Notes: generated by a model not told the origin, from the sequence alone. A DNA stretch of 64,000 nucleotides from Muraenolepis orangiensis (GCA_027704905.1 CM051006.1:1573062-1637061), one strand, 5' to 3'; shown: positions 1 through 11,862, counted from the stretch's first letter. Numbers and translations: made by a program.

Positions 1-5
1 AAAAA

Positions 6-3000
6 CTAGGTTTTAAAAACTTGTGCAAAGTGCAAATCCTCATCCACAACAGAACACACAATGTCTCCGTGACACCACCGCTGTTTAAAAGCATCCAGAT
101 CCCCAACGTGTTTATAAAAACGATGCTCCAACCAGAGTCTGGCTCTGATGTTGCACAGCCAGATCGCTTTTGCCTCTACCCCTTTCCTATTTTCTACTCT
201 GTTTTTCCTACTTAAATAAATGGCCATTTTTGCTTCACCAGAGAGGTAGTTCAGGAGCTGCCACTTTTCTTTATTTGTTTTTTTACATGGAGCTCCCATG
301 ATAAAAACACTCTCGGTAAAAACTATACCAAAAAGACTAAAGACCCATGTTAAAAGAGAGAAGAAACCCGTGAGTCTCTTGCACTCTGTAAAGACATGGA
401 ACACAGTCTCTCTAAAACCACAAAATGGACACTTGTTAAAAACAGCAGGATTAATATTGGAGATAAAGGAATTGCAGGCAATGGCACCGTGCAAAATTCT
501 CCACTGAAGGTCGGCAGTACGTTTTTTTATGGGAGGTTTGTATAAAATCCTCCACTGTGGGCCTGGTCCACTTCCTGCGCCCAGTCTAGTGCGCCACACA
601 GTGGAGGCCCTGTCCTTCAGCACATTCTTATTGGTCGTCTTTACAATGTTCATGTAGAGTGTTCTCTTGTCAGCTCTGTGTATTGTCATCTTTACAGAGT
701 TTGCGACCTGGAGCAGGGGGCCGGTCAGTTCTCCGAGCCCTGGGCTCAGGTAGATCTCCGGGAAAGGGTCTGCTGGGTCCGGCCTGGCTCTTCCCTGTCC
801 GTAGCTCCTTAGCAGTCTTTTTTCCTCAGGGCAGAGGATCTGGCTCCAGAGCTGAAGAATCCTCTGGGCCACCCGGACCGAGTGCAGACCCAGCAGAGAG
901 CCCAGGGCCTGGGCATCGCTCAGCTCCGGCCCCACTGCATCCACCAGCTGCTGAAGGCACAGGGTCTTGGATCGGCACAGCGCCACCGTCAGGCCGGGCG
1001 TTTCGCTGCTGCTGACGTCCAACCTGGCTTTGTGGATCAGAGGCTCTCTCAACAACCAGTACAGAGAGTCAGTCTTTGGACACCTTTTATGGTTAAAAAG
1101 GGCCCAAGACTTAAAAACGCCCTGATAAAAAGGAGGTAGCCCACTTAACTTTAAGATGTTTAAATCTGTTAAAAACAGAGCAGCATCCAGCCCCAGGTTA
1201 CTCACGCGTCTGAGAATGCAGCTGCTCACCTCTCTCCACACCAAATCAGCCGGGCCGGTCAGATATCTCTGTAAAAATTGCATCCTAAAAGTGGCCATTC
1301 GGCTGGCCAGGTGGATAAGGCCCTGTCCCCCCTCCTCTCTAGATAAAAACAGCACCCCCTGTGGCACCCAGTGTAGACCCTCCCAAAAAAAATCCACCAA
1401 TTTTTTTGTACTTGGGCTAGTAACCCTGAGGGGGGGTCCACACAGGTAAGACGGTGCCACAGTTGGGATGCCACAAGGTTATTTAAAACCAACACTCTAC
1501 CTTTAAAAGACATCTGAGGGAGCAGCCATTTCCACTTGGAAAGCTTTCCCTCTATCTTTTCTATGACGTCCTCCCAGTTCTTCAGGACTACAATTTCCTT
1601 CCCCAAGAACACATCCAGGTACTTAAAACCATCTTTTTTCCAGACCATGCTCTGGGGAAGAACTGGGAGACCGCCACTCCACTCACCGACAGCGAGGGCC
1701 TCACTTTTCTTCCAATTCACCCTCGCTGCCGACGCTGAACTAAAATCCCTCACGATGTCAACTAAAATGTCTGTATCCTTCTGGTCCCTAACGAAAACAA
1801 CGACATCATCTGCATACACTGATAAAACCATGTTTCCATTAAGACCAGGTAAAAACAGCCCTTGCAGTTTCGAGCGTATTTTGCTGAGGAGGGGTTCTAG
1901 GGAGAGTGCATAGAGCATGCCAGACAGAGCACACCCCTGCCGGACCCCTCTACACACTCTAAAAGGAGCACACAACCCACCGTTGAACTTCAGCACACTC
2001 TCAATCTTATTGTACAATACCTTGATCTTGGCTATGAAACCAGCGCTGAACCCAAACTTCTCCATTACTTTCCAGAGGAAGCTGTGCTCAACGCGGTCAA
2101 AAGCCTTTTCCTGATCTAGAGAAATCAGACCAGTATTAATGCCCAATGAGCTGGAGACCTCCAAAACATCTCGAATTAGGTGGACATTGTCCACCATGGA
2201 CCTGCCGGGCACACAGTAGGTCTGGTCCCGGTGGATGACCTGCTCCACAGCCTTCCCCAGCCTGGTGGCCAAAGCCTTGGACAGAATTTTGTAATCCACA
2301 CACAGCAGAGACACAGGACGCCAGTTCTTGATGTCCTGCAGGTTTCCTTTTTTTGGGAGCAGTGTGATCACCGCTCTCCTGCAGGACACTGGCATAGAGC
2401 CAGAGGCCAGACTCTCATTAAAAACGTCTAAAAGATCATGTGACAAGACGTCCCAGTAGGCTTTGTAAAACTCCACGGAGAGGCCATCGATACCAGGAGC
2501 CCGCCGTCCCTGCATGCCTTGCAGGGCAGTCTGTAACTCCTGGATCGTTAACGGCCCCTCGAGCTGTGAGTTGGCCTCCTCGGAGACCTGAGGTAGCCCA
2601 TTGCAGAACCCCTCGGACAGAGTTTCCCCCTCCTCATACTCACTTGTATAGAGGGTGGAATAAAAACTCACAGCTCGCCTCCTGATCTGGCTTGGCTCTG
2701 TTATTTCCTGCCCCGTGCCTGACAGCAGCGAGTGGATCACTCGCCTCTGCCCATTCTTTTTTTCCAGGCCGAAGAAGAAGCTAGTGGGAGCATCCATCTC
2801 ATTTGTGTTTAAAAACCGGGACCTCACTAGTGCACCCTGAACTTTTACATCCAGCAGGTTGGCTAAAGCCATCTTTTTCTCTTTGAGGATTTCAATATAT
2901 CCTCGATCTCCTGTGGTCTCACTTATTGTTTCAAGTTCCACTATATCACTCTCCAGGTCTTTCATAGATCTAATGATGTCTTGTGTGACATTGAGGGTGT

Positions 3001-3904
3001 GCTGTTGGCAGAGTAATCTTATCTCGGTCTTACCGTGGTCCCACCACTGCCTAAGACTGCTAAACTCTCCCTTCCTCTGCCTAAAAACACTCCAGAAATA
3101 AAATAGGGCCTCTTTAAAATGTTTATCAAATGTTAAAACCGAGTTAAAATGCCAATATGCACTTCTGGGTAAAACATTTCTAATAAAAACATCACATAAA
3201 AGCAAAGAATGATCCGTAAAACCAGCAGGTGATATACTGCACAATTTAAAAGTGTTAAAATGATGCTTAAAACAATAAAAACGATCCAACCTAGCTGATG
3301 ATATTCTATTCTCCCTGATGTGGGACCAGGTGTACTGCCTGTTGTCTGCGTGCATCCTTCTCCATACATCCACCAGGCCGTGGGAGTGGACCAGCTGCCT
3401 CAGAGCATGCTGGGATGCTGGATGCGGCTCTGCATGGTTGCGATCTAAAGATGCATTTTCTGTACAATTAAAATCCCCGCCCAAGAATAAAAAATCCTCC
3501 GTGGCACAACCGTTTAAAACATCATTCACTTTGAGTAAAAACAGCTTCCTCTCCGTACCGTTTGTTGGAGCATACACATTTATAAAAACAACTGTAAAAA
3601 GGTCAAACCGTGCTTTTATTAAAAGCAACCTCCCATTGATACAATGCTCGACCTCCAGTGAGACAGGCTTAAAAGACTTGGAGAGGAGGAAGCCCACCCC
3701 CCCACTGAGAGAGGTGTTGTGGCTTAAAATGACTTCCCCCTCCCACTCCTTCTTCCAGTCCGTCTCATTAAAAACATCACTGTGAGTCTCTTGTAAAAAG
3801 AGGACATCGACATGTTTTATTTTTGCAGTTTGAAATATTAGAGCCCTCTTTCTTTCCTCTCTGGCTCCGTTTACATTCAAACTTCCCACTCTAAAAGTAT
3901 CCAT
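6..3904 (-). pseudogene. L1-Tx1 ORF2 (endonuclease + reverse transcriptase), one frameshift
   Basis: Start chosen at ATG 3904 (protein begins MDTFRVGSLNVNGAR), where the endonuclease fold begins; an earlier ATG at 3976 overlaps the end of ORF1. Visible endonuclease motifs are LQETHSD, GGDFNCTEN and TDHSLL. Reverse transcriptase blocks include NWRPVSLLCVDYKILSKAL, LDQEKAFDRVEH, GVRQGCALSGMLYA and the catalytic YADD (1805-1816). The frame breaks in the homopolymers around 1385-1410 (stop at 1259), and the remainder continues in another frame to the stop at 6-8. That part includes a late Cys/His motif (CPFCGFRETVFHVFTEC). Total length near 1300 codons suits Tx1 ORF2. The enzyme nicks target DNA and reverse-transcribes the LINE RNA at the nick. 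Confidence 0.85.
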
Positions 3905-3944
3905 TGCGAGTGAGATATTAAAAGCAAAAATAAAAACAAATAAA

Positions 3945-5716
3945 TTAAACACACACATTGAGTTTTTTGAACTCACCGCTACCCATTTGCTTCCTTATTC
4001 TAGTCACCATTCTTTTGAGTCTATATACTTCCAACTCATCCAAGACAGACTGCTCCCTTCGGTTCATATGGAACCTTGCTGAGGCACAAAAAATGGACAA
4101 ATCTGGGAAATATTCCTCTATTATCACGTTATGTTGGTTTTTTGTCTGCACCAGGTAATTTTTTATCATCTCAGCCGTGTACATTTTTTTTTGTTGGCTA
4201 CTGCTCAAAACACCTGACACATCGCTGTTGTCAGACATACAATCATCCCAGCTCTCCTCCGCCTGTCCTTGCTCTCTTCCTTCCTTTCCCTCACTCTCCA
4301 CTTTACTGCTCTTTGCAACGGTTGATGCATTTCTTTTATTATTCCTGCGTTTAGTAGCAGTCTTTTTTTTATTTAGCATTTCTGTTGCCACCTCCTCTTC
4401 CTCCATCTCAGCAACCTCCACCTGCTCCCCCCATGTTTTCTGCTCCTCTCCTGTTTTTCCCATATATGTTTCACTCTCCATATCTTCCTCCTGTGTTTTA
4501 TTGACTTCACCTGTCTCTACACTTTCTTTTGCCAAATCACCTTGTGGTTCATTGCTTATCTCAGGGTTTTTTTCACCCTTTTTTTTGTTTTTTTATCTTT
4601 TTTTCCCCCATCCCCATTTTCTTCTGCTTCACACAAAACCACCACCTCATCCTCCTGAACGTAACCACCTACACCCTCACCCTGTGCAACACCACAGTCC
4701 CCCAAGCCGGACACATCACCAGAAACGCGCTGTATACCTCGCCCTCGTCCGCGCCCGCTCCGCGTCCGAGACGTCACACCGCGCGCCACCGCCGACTGCT
4801 CAGGAGCAGCGCTGCCGTCAGCAGCAGCGGCCGCCTCCGGAGGGGGGCCCCCCCCCACCGCAGCGGCCGCGTTAGCGGCCGCCACCGTGGGAGACACCCC
4901 TCCCTCAGCAGCAGCCACCTGCTGCTCCATTGCAACCGGCGCATCAGCCGCTGGCGCGGCAGTCCGCCCCGGCGCAGCCACGGGCGGTTTCGGCGCAACA
5001 GCCGCGGGTGGGCCTGGCGCAGCGGCGGACGACCCCGCCGCTGGCTCATTAGACGGCCCAGCCGGCGCCGCGTTGGACGGCCCAGCCGGCGGCGCGTTAG
5101 ACGGCCCCGCCGGCGGCGCGTCATCCGGACCAGGCGGAGCCGGGTCCCCGCGCTTCGGACAGGCACTCACGGTGTGCCCCTCTTCCCCGCAACCAAAACA
5201 CTTCATAACCGATGATGTTGCAAAAATCACGTAGTCATAATCATCCACCTTAACGTAAAAACGGAGGTTAAGCTCCGCATTCCGATTGTTCAGAATCATA
5301 TACACCTGTCTACGGTGAGACACTACGTGTTTCAGCAACTGAGACTTACATCCAGACAGCATCTTTTTCATTGGGGAAACAAGTTTCCCATGCCTGGACA
5401 GTTCTCTACTGAGGAACTCATCAGTTATGAAGGGGGGGACATTTGAAAGTATAACTTTAGTTGCGGGCAGCATCAGCGGCTGCACCTGTACAAACATCTC
5501 TCTCACCGTGATGCCCGTCTCGATGACGCAGTTCACCTTCTCCACCTGATCCAGAAAGATCACCACCGCGCTGTTCATCCGCGCCAAGGACTTAATACTT
5601 CCGTGTCCGACCTTCTCCCCCACGGCCAGCCCGATCTCCTCCACAGTGCACGCGAAGCCGGCGGAGATCTTAATGCCATGCTTCCGCGTGAGCTTGGCAA
5701 AGTCTCCATTTACCAT
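3945..5716 (-). pseudogene. L1-Tx1 ORF1 (RNA-binding, zinc knuckle), one frameshift
   Basis: Probable start is the ATG at 5716, in a strong context (GCCATGG); an upstream in-frame ATG at 5806 would add 30 residues and is less likely. The N-terminal part is an RRM-like region followed by a CCHC knuckle (CFGCGEEGHTVSAC, around 5160-5206) and a long Ala/Pro/Gly-rich linker built from PAGPSN-like repeats, encoded by very GC- and CpG-rich DNA (4740-5150). The frame stops at 4556, after a Lys-rich stretch coded by A runs. The next frame (from about 4540 to 3945) continues with an acidic segment and a C-terminal block ending in a YRLKRMV-type helix, typical of Tx1 ORF1. I infer one indel in the A runs near 4560-4620. 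In LINEs, ORF1 protein binds the element RNA to form the transposition particle. Confidence 0.75.
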
Positions 5717-5936
5717 GGCGCCGTCAGACGCCGGCCGGCGAGACGCCGGCAGGAGAAGCCCACACAACACCCCACACACCACCCAAAAGCACGAAAAGTC
5801 ACGCAAAACAAACTACCACCTATAAACTATATTAAATTAAACCCATTACACAAAAAATAAACGGTAAATATAACGAGAAAAACGTCTCGCTCCTCTCTCT
5901 CTTTCACCCTCCGAAAATCCCAGCATGCACCAGGAA

Positions 5937-6047
5937 AGAAGAAGAAGAAGAAGAAGAAGAAGAAGAAGAAGAAGAAGAAGAAGAAGAAGAAGAAGAAGAA
6001 GAAGAAGAAGAAGAAGAAGAAGAAGAAGAAGAAGAAGAAGAAGAAGA
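5937..6047. repeat. (GAA)n / (TTC)n microsatellite, about 110 bp
   Basis: An almost perfect GAA trinucleotide run ending in GAGAGAG. It lies immediately at the 5' end of the L1-Tx1 element, so relative to that element it is a (TTC)n tract. Long open frames across it are only poly-Leu, poly-Glu or poly-Lys and are not genes. Confidence 0.97.
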
Positions 6048-6738
6048 GAGAGCTTTTGATGCAATCACACCAGACAACTACAAGGGAACTTCAACTGGCA
6101 TAAAGCCCTACATGCCATCACACCGTTTCTTCTATTACGTGACCTGCAGTCACGTAACCTGCAGAGCTTGACCGATGAGTCTCTTGGACACCTAACACTG
6201 TGGTTGATGTGGTTGAATAAAGTAGATTAAAAAAATGAAATAATAATAAAAAAGAATAAAAAAGAATACAGGGCATGTTGCCCGGAGGTAATTGGGAGTG
6301 CATTATGGGGGGGGAAATACAGGCACCATCATGCCTCTTCCAGTTACAGAAATGGGTCAGATGTTGAATGAGGCTGGTCGTGGGAAATTACCCTCCAGTA
6401 CTTTGTTGCATTTGGGGTAATTTGTTACCTAGAAACATATTCAAAAGGCAGTCGTGTGTCCAAGCGATAACGCATCAGATTGTACTGACAAAGGGATAGT
6501 CCCAAAGGTAATGTGGATCTTTGTAGATTTTGATGTAGATGTAGTTATGCCAAAGGCTAGCCACTTTTTCCATACTATAGATCACACAAGTTGGCTTTGA
6601 CTGGCCATTGATGGTAAATGCTTATAAACGGCGTCAAAGCAATATATAGTCTAAAAATAATAATAGTCTGAAAATATTTTTTTGCATAGTTTGCGTTGAG
6701 ATTAATGAAAATACTGCTGCAGAACGCTTGCAGTTCAA
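6048..6738. other. Noncoding spacer, nothing recognised
   Basis: Moderately AT-rich sequence with A runs (6229-6268). Only short incidental frames are present, and I see no transposon ends or RNA gene. Confidence 0.6.
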
Positions 6739-7978
6739 TTGGCAGGAGTCTTTGCAGACATCTTCAACCTCTCCCTTTCCCAGGCTGTTGTTCCCGCTGT
6801 CTTCAAGATGTCCACCATCGTGCCTGTCCCTAAACAACCCAAGGTAACATGCCTGAATGACTATAGACCTGTAGCCCTCATCTCGATTGTCAGCAAATGC
6901 TTCGAGAGGTTGGTCAAGGACTTTATTTGCTCCGTGTCACCTGCCACGCTGGACCCATGGCAATTTGCATATCGTCAAAACAGATCCACGGATGACACAA
7001 TTTCCATGGCCCTCCACACTGCCCTTTCCCACCTGGAGGGAAAGAACTGTAATGTGCGAATGCTGTTTGTGGACTACAGCTCAGCGTTCAACACGATAGT
7101 TCCTGCCAAGCTCGACACCAAGCTTAGAGGTCTAGGCGTGCCCCCATCCACGTGCAGCTGGATACTGGACCTCCTGTCGGACCGCCGCCAGGTGGTGAGG
7201 ATGGGCAGCACCACCTCAGAGCCACTGACCCTCAACACGGGAGCCCCCCAGGGATGCGTGCTGAGCCCTCTCTACTCCTCTACACCCACGACTGCATGGC
7301 TACGCACAGCTCCCTCAGGCGTCTGAGGAAATTCAGCATGGGCCCCCGCATCCTGAGAACATTCTATACCGGCACCATCGAGAGTGTTCTTACAGGGTGT
7401 ATCACCGCCTGGTACGGGAACTGCACCGCACTCGAGCGCAGAGCGCTTCAAAGGGTGGTGCGGACGGCCCAGTATATCGTTGGAGGTGAGCTTCCCTCCC
7501 TCCTGGATATTTACAACCAGCGGTGCGTGGCCAAGGCCAAACGCATCATAAAAGACAATGCCCACCCCAGCCACGATCTGTATTCACTTTTACCATCAGG
7601 CAGGCGATACCGCAGTATCAAGTGCCGTACAAATAGACTCAGAGATAGCTTCCACAGTCAGGCCATCAGGCTGCTGAACAAAGGCGTATAGCATATAACA
7701 ATGTATATTTGATAACATTGATTTATATATACATATTGCTCTTTTTCTGTGCCGATATATTGCATTTTCTAAATTGCATTTTTATTTTATATATTTAACT
7801 TTATACCGTTTTTTTTTACTTCTTCTTTTATTCTATTCTGTTTTTATTCTATTTGATCTTATTTGTATAACTGCTGTCTGTCGTTGGGTATTGCACATAA
7901 GATTTTCACTCACTGCTTTATACTTGTGTGTGCTTTATAACTGTGAAGTGACAATAAACTTGACTTGACTTGACTTGG
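6739..7978 (+). mobile_element. L2/Rex1-type LINE, 5'-truncated and internally deleted
   Basis: Closely related to the LINE copies at 38931-40570 and 43699-45339. It begins abruptly inside the reverse transcriptase and keeps the blocks NDYRPVALISI, MLFVDYSSAFNTI and GAPQGCVLSPL. A 4-base deficit near 7270 then breaks the frame, and a deletion (321 bases by alignment to 44353-44673) removes the catalytic FADD block. Reading resumes in another frame (about 7315-7691) with the C-terminal region. The 3' end carries an AATAAA (7953-7958) and a tail of TTGAC pentamers, as expected for this CR1/L2 superfamily in fish. It is a dead copy. Confidence 0.88.
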
Positions 7979-8487
7979 CATGTACACAATTTAGGAAACC
8001 AAGTGCATTAACATGCAATTGCATGTTATCCGTTTAAATCATCACACTTTGAGTTTTAATTGAATGTACCATGTTCAGCAGTCGTTTCAGCTTTCGCGTG
8101 TTTGCCTCGCTGAAGAACTGAGCGCGTTAGTACGTTAATTGTGTGTCAAGCGTCAATGATTGGAAGTCAAACACTGACAGCAATGACGTCAATCAGTTAA
8201 AACTGCTTCGTGGGGAGGTGGAAAAAAAGAAGAAGCTCCAAATGTTCCATGTGGAAAGCCTTACGATGGCAACGAGAGCTCGCCTTCTCATTAAGACACA
8301 GAGCCACCCCGCTGCCCTGTGAAGCCCAGAGAACAGAAAGGTGCTGGACAAAACCATCGCGCTGCGCAAACCGTCCCCATGGCGCTTGATTCATTCACAC
8401 CTCTGCGGATGTTAGTCGCCACCTCCTCTCCCCCGGTGTGCTTTTTCACGTTGAGCTGCGGAGGTCTGCTGGGGGCTCAGTAGTAGC
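7979..8487. other. Noncoding sequence, nothing recognised
   Basis: Mixed-composition sequence between the LINE tail and the first hAT-type element. No supported ORF, RNA gene or repeat, apart from a short AGC run at its right end that provided the target site of the next element. Confidence 0.5.
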
Positions 8488-8495
8488 AGCAGCAG

Positions 8496-10244
8496 CAGGG
8501 ACGTGCACAGACATTTTCGGTCATTTTCTTCAAGTGAGAAAAAGGGCACTTCCCATAATCATTTCTAAAAAAAAATTGTTAAAATAAAAGTTAAGCCAAG
8601 CAATAGAATACATCATTACAGGGGCGGAGCCAGGTCATTTTCAGGGGGGTGGCACAGGGGTGACAACAGTTAACTTAGGGGGGCCAGCTAAAACATTATT
8701 TTTTTTTTTTCATATTTTACCTGGCTCAGGTCTTTGTGAAATTGTGTCGCTGGCGACATGCGGCCATTCTTCTAAGAGATTAACGTTACGTGATACAGAT
8801 TCTCTAGCTCAGTAGCTGAAGCACACATTGATTGACATCACTAAGAGCCAATGAAATTGCGGAGGCACACACGGGATGGCCAATCCGATTGCTTCTCGAT
8901 ATTTTCACAACGTCATACTGATTGACAGCACTCAACACCCAATGGGCGTTTGGGGGGGCACACAGGGTGGCCAATCAGATCACAGGGGGGGCGGGTGCCA
9001 CCCTGTGCCACCCCTTTAGCTCTGCCCCTGCATCATTAATGAATACATTAATGATCCAATACATTATTAATATTATTATTATTATTATTACACTTACCGC
9101 ACACATAACATAAAATAACTGCTGTTGACAAGGAGTTAGTTTCAGTGTAACTACAACTCCCTCCTTTCACATATGAGGGTGGGTCGCTGTATCATGTAAT
9201 GATTAACATCTATCAGCATACAACAAACTAGTCAAATGAATAGTTATTAAATGAGCAGCCAACAATCAAAATGATGAAGTTACTGTTTAAGGCAGGACAT
9301 TACAGACAAAAAGACAAAAATATTGTTTTTTCATGTACTTGTAAATTGTGTTATTTTGGTCTATTTTGCTTCCATGTTTTCTTTCACTCTAATGGAAAGA
9401 AAACTTCCAAAAAACTAAATGGTGTTCGTTTTACTGCCCTGTCTGAATTCATCAATAGATTTAAAGGTAATCTGCATATTTAAACATAACATTTCAGGGG
9501 AAAATACTGACTTGACGTAAGTAACTATGTGGGGAAGTTGTGAGGTGATATGTTTTGTCTTTTCACCTGCAATGCCTTGGTAAATGCATGCAAATTAGCG
9601 CATTTTAGTTAACGCCTAATTTGCATATCAATGTGGCTATTGTGATGACGTTATTAGATACACATTTGACTGTATTCACCTGTAGTCTCCCCTTAAGTAC
9701 AGTACATTAGCCTGTATGCCCATGATAAATTGCCTTAGCTAAACTTTGAGCTAACTTACCCATTAGCTAGTTAACTATATTTGTTTTAGTCTTTTGGCTA
9801 ATTAGCTGTAAACTCGAGGCACTGGCAGCTTTGTCAATTGTTCATCACCACTCACCTTCAAACAAGCCAAGAAAAGCCAGCATAATATGGGACTGTAAGG
9901 TGGGAGGTGCTGCTACCTGTCTGAAGGGACTGCCAAGGACTGTCCGCACTGCTGTGACGTGGAGGGAGGGAGGGAGGGAGGGTAGAGAGAGCCTCGGAAC
10001 TTGTCTAATCTTCCGACCTGATATTTGGATCTTTTATTCAATCAATATATTTTTTGGAAAGGGAAACTGTGCGCAAACAGGATTATATATATATAAATTT
10101 ATTTAAAAAAAATTATATATAAAAAATAATAATAATAATAAATAATAAAATAAAAAAGCATCCCATAAAAAGGGCACTTTCTCTGGAGGAAGAAAAAGGG
10201 CAGGGGCTCAAGCCCACTTTGTTGTCTATGTGTGCACGTGCCTG
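8496..10244. mobile_element. Non-autonomous hAT-type DNA transposon (1749 bp), host of a nested element
   Basis: Terminal inverted repeats: left end CAGGGACGTGCACAGACAT, right end in reverse complement CAGGCACGTGCACACATAG, with further imperfect subterminal symmetry (GAGAAAAAGGGCAC near the left, GAAAAAGGGCAG near the right). Both sides carry the 8-bp duplication AGCAGCAG (8488-8495 and 10245-10252), the size made by hAT transposases; the motif is low-complexity, so the TIRs are the stronger evidence. No transposase reading frame is present. A second hAT-type element is inserted at 8619-9030. The interior also has (ATT)n near 9070 and (GGGA)n near 9962. Confidence 0.78.
8619..9030. mobile_element. 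Nested hAT-type MITE (412 bp)
   Basis: Ends CAGGGGCGGAGC and, in reverse complement, CAGGGGCAGAGC, flanked by a perfect 8-bp duplication CATCATTA (8611-8618 and 9031-9038). The interior holds two related blocks (about 8829-8897 and 8919-8990) with repeated TGATTGACA and GGCCAATC motifs. There is no coding capacity. It lies wholly inside the larger element 8496-10244 and is therefore the younger insertion. Confidence 0.92.
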
Positions 10245-10787
10245 AGCAGCAGCCAGTACAGAAGACTGGTGGTTAGCCCGGGCTGCAGAACAACACGTTG
10301 GCTCCCGTTTGAGTAATGAAGTGGTGTGTGTGTACCCAGTGTTCTAATTAAAACCCAGGAGCAGACTGGGGCAAAAAAGCGGCACCGGGAATATGTACCT
10401 GACCGGCCCTCTCTCCAGGGGGCGGGGATGGGGAGGCACTAGCCGCCTGAAAAACATTCACATTATTTGACCAAAAAAAGTATGCATTTTAATGTCATAT
10501 TGGACCATATTTCCAATAAAAACACTAATGATATTATTTGTTTTTGTGTTGATAGAACACCTATTAGCCTACAACAAAATTATTATAGTGTATTATGTAA
10601 CATACAAGCCCAGTGGCTATATGCATCTGTGATTTTAACAGATGTTAACAGATAATTGATGCAATACAATTTGTCTATCCAGGCTAGACACTTATACTGC
10701 CTGTAACCAAGATCAACCACTAACAGACAAAGAGACCGGCCTTGGTTTATGTTACTATAGTAACCAGCCCGAGAAAGAAACTCAGAG

Positions 10788-10940
10788 ACACTACAATACT
10801 AGGTACAGAACAACCCTACAACACTGAGTACTACATTAAACAATAGGTTATAATGTTAACACGACTCAAGGTACTACAGTAAAAACTACACAACACAAGG
10901 TACTACGTTCTACACTCCTAGGTACTACACTATTAGATAA
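10788..10940. repeat. Degenerate GGTACTACA-rich repeats
   Basis: Repeated motifs such as AGGTACTACA, AAGGTACTACG and ACTACACAACAC recur at irregular spacing of about 30-40 bases. It looks like an old, decayed tandem repeat with no coding potential. Confidence 0.5.
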
Positions 10941-10969
10941 TAACTTATAAATAATTACATTCTTCTCAC

Positions 10970-10986
10970 ATATATATATATATATA

Positions 10987-11026
<40 letters not shown>

Positions 11027-11066
11027 TATATATATATATATGTATATATATTATATACATATATAT
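10970..11066. repeat. (TA)n microsatellite with ATATAC interruptions
   Basis: Alternating TA stretches separated by ATATACATAT units, about 97 bp. It can form hairpins and offers no coding evidence. Confidence 0.9.
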
Positions 11067-11189
11067 TGCATTCACTTTAAACATAGTCATTAACACAATT
11101 CCAGGACAATTCTGACAAGCTATAGTAAACATTAGAAGCCATGGAGTATCAGTTTAATCCAGTCCATTTGAGGATTTTGTAAACACAGA

Positions 11190-11250
11190 ATAGGATCAAA
11201 CCCAGAGTCTTTTGGCTGAGAGTGGAACTCCATAACAACTAGACTACACA
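11190..11250 (-). mobile_element. tRNA-derived SINE head (fragment)
   Basis: On the minus strand an A-box-like TAGTCTAGTTG (11236-11246, one mismatch to TRGYNNARNGG) is followed about 30 bases on by a B-box-like GGTTTGATCC (one mismatch to GGTTCGATCC). This is the internal RNA polymerase III promoter spacing of a tRNA. The sequence does not fold as a full tRNA by eye, so a SINE head is more likely than a tRNA gene. Confidence 0.5.
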
Positions 11251-11286
11251 TTCATCTCAACGTTGAGATGATAGTGTAACCGTCAC

Positions 11287-11444
11287 CTGTCAGAGACCTG
11301 CTCCAGGTCCATCTTCTGGTGGCTGTGGAGGAGCAGCTGGCTGACCGAGTCACGCAGCACACACATGAAGAAGGTGATGAAGGCGCTGCGCTGCACCGCC
11401 CACGCCCTGATACTGGAGTCCAGCAGCAGCTTGGCAGCTGCCAT
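11287..11444 (-). pseudogene. EMC3-like first coding exon (52 codons), probably a stray or degraded exon copy
   Basis: From ATG 11444 the frame encodes 52 residues plus two bases and ends at an AG/GTGACG splice-donor-like junction (11287/11286). Recognisable pieces are KLLLDSSIRAW, FITFF and KMDLEQVSD. From memory these match the start of the ER membrane complex subunit 3 (EMC3/TMEM111), whose N-terminus reads LLLDSNIRLW, then ITFF in the first membrane helix, then EQVSDS. The helix here is interrupted (AVQRSAFITFFMCVL), which argues against a functional protein. No second EMC3 exon was found downstream on the minus strand (10100-11286). The exon lies between two related hAT-type ends. EMC3 normally helps insert tail-anchored and multipass proteins into the ER membrane. 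Confidence 0.5.
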
Positions 11445-11862
11445 GGTACGGGTCACAGGTCAACCACTAGAGACAAAACACACAAGGCCAGGCTGAGCAG
11501 GAGGAGCAGACCACGATGAGAGATGAGGTGTGTCTGTTTACACTACAAAAAACACTACAAGTTCACCTTGACTTATGAGTCAAGAAAATATGTACTTTAT
11601 ATTCCCAGGCAGGAAATGGGCCACAACAGAAACTACAGGACAGCAATTAAACTAAGTACAGTAAGTAAAAAAAGTGATAAAAAAGAACACTACAATTAAC
11701 AGTGAATTGTCGACTCTGACAATGAAAAGGGTTAATTGGCTCTGGTCGGTGAAGGAGAGGTACAACGTGCTTCATGTTTAATATAACATGAAATATAAAT
11801 ACAGGCACCACTAGAAAAACCCCTTGGTACATGGAGAACTTTGTAAAGAGCTGGGATGAAAG

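Larger units (their letters stand above)
1..5935 (-). mobile_element. L1-Tx1 clade non-LTR retrotransposon, nearly full length
   Basis: A LINE reading right to left with about 215 bases of 5' UTR, ORF1 with a CCHC zinc knuckle, a 40-base spacer, and ORF2 with an apurinic-type endonuclease, reverse transcriptase and C-terminal Cys/His motif. This layout and the sequence flavour match the Tx1 group of L1-like elements known from Xenopus and fish. The 3' UTR runs out of the window at base 1. The 5' end sits directly against a (TTC)n tract (sense strand of the element). Each ORF carries one frameshift in a homopolymer, so this copy looks inactive as assembled, though sequencing error in homopolymers could also explain it. 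Confidence 0.85.

Noticed and set aside
11190..11250. tRNA gene
   Set aside because: A- and B-box-like motifs are present, but I could not see a full cloverleaf; a SINE head fits better.
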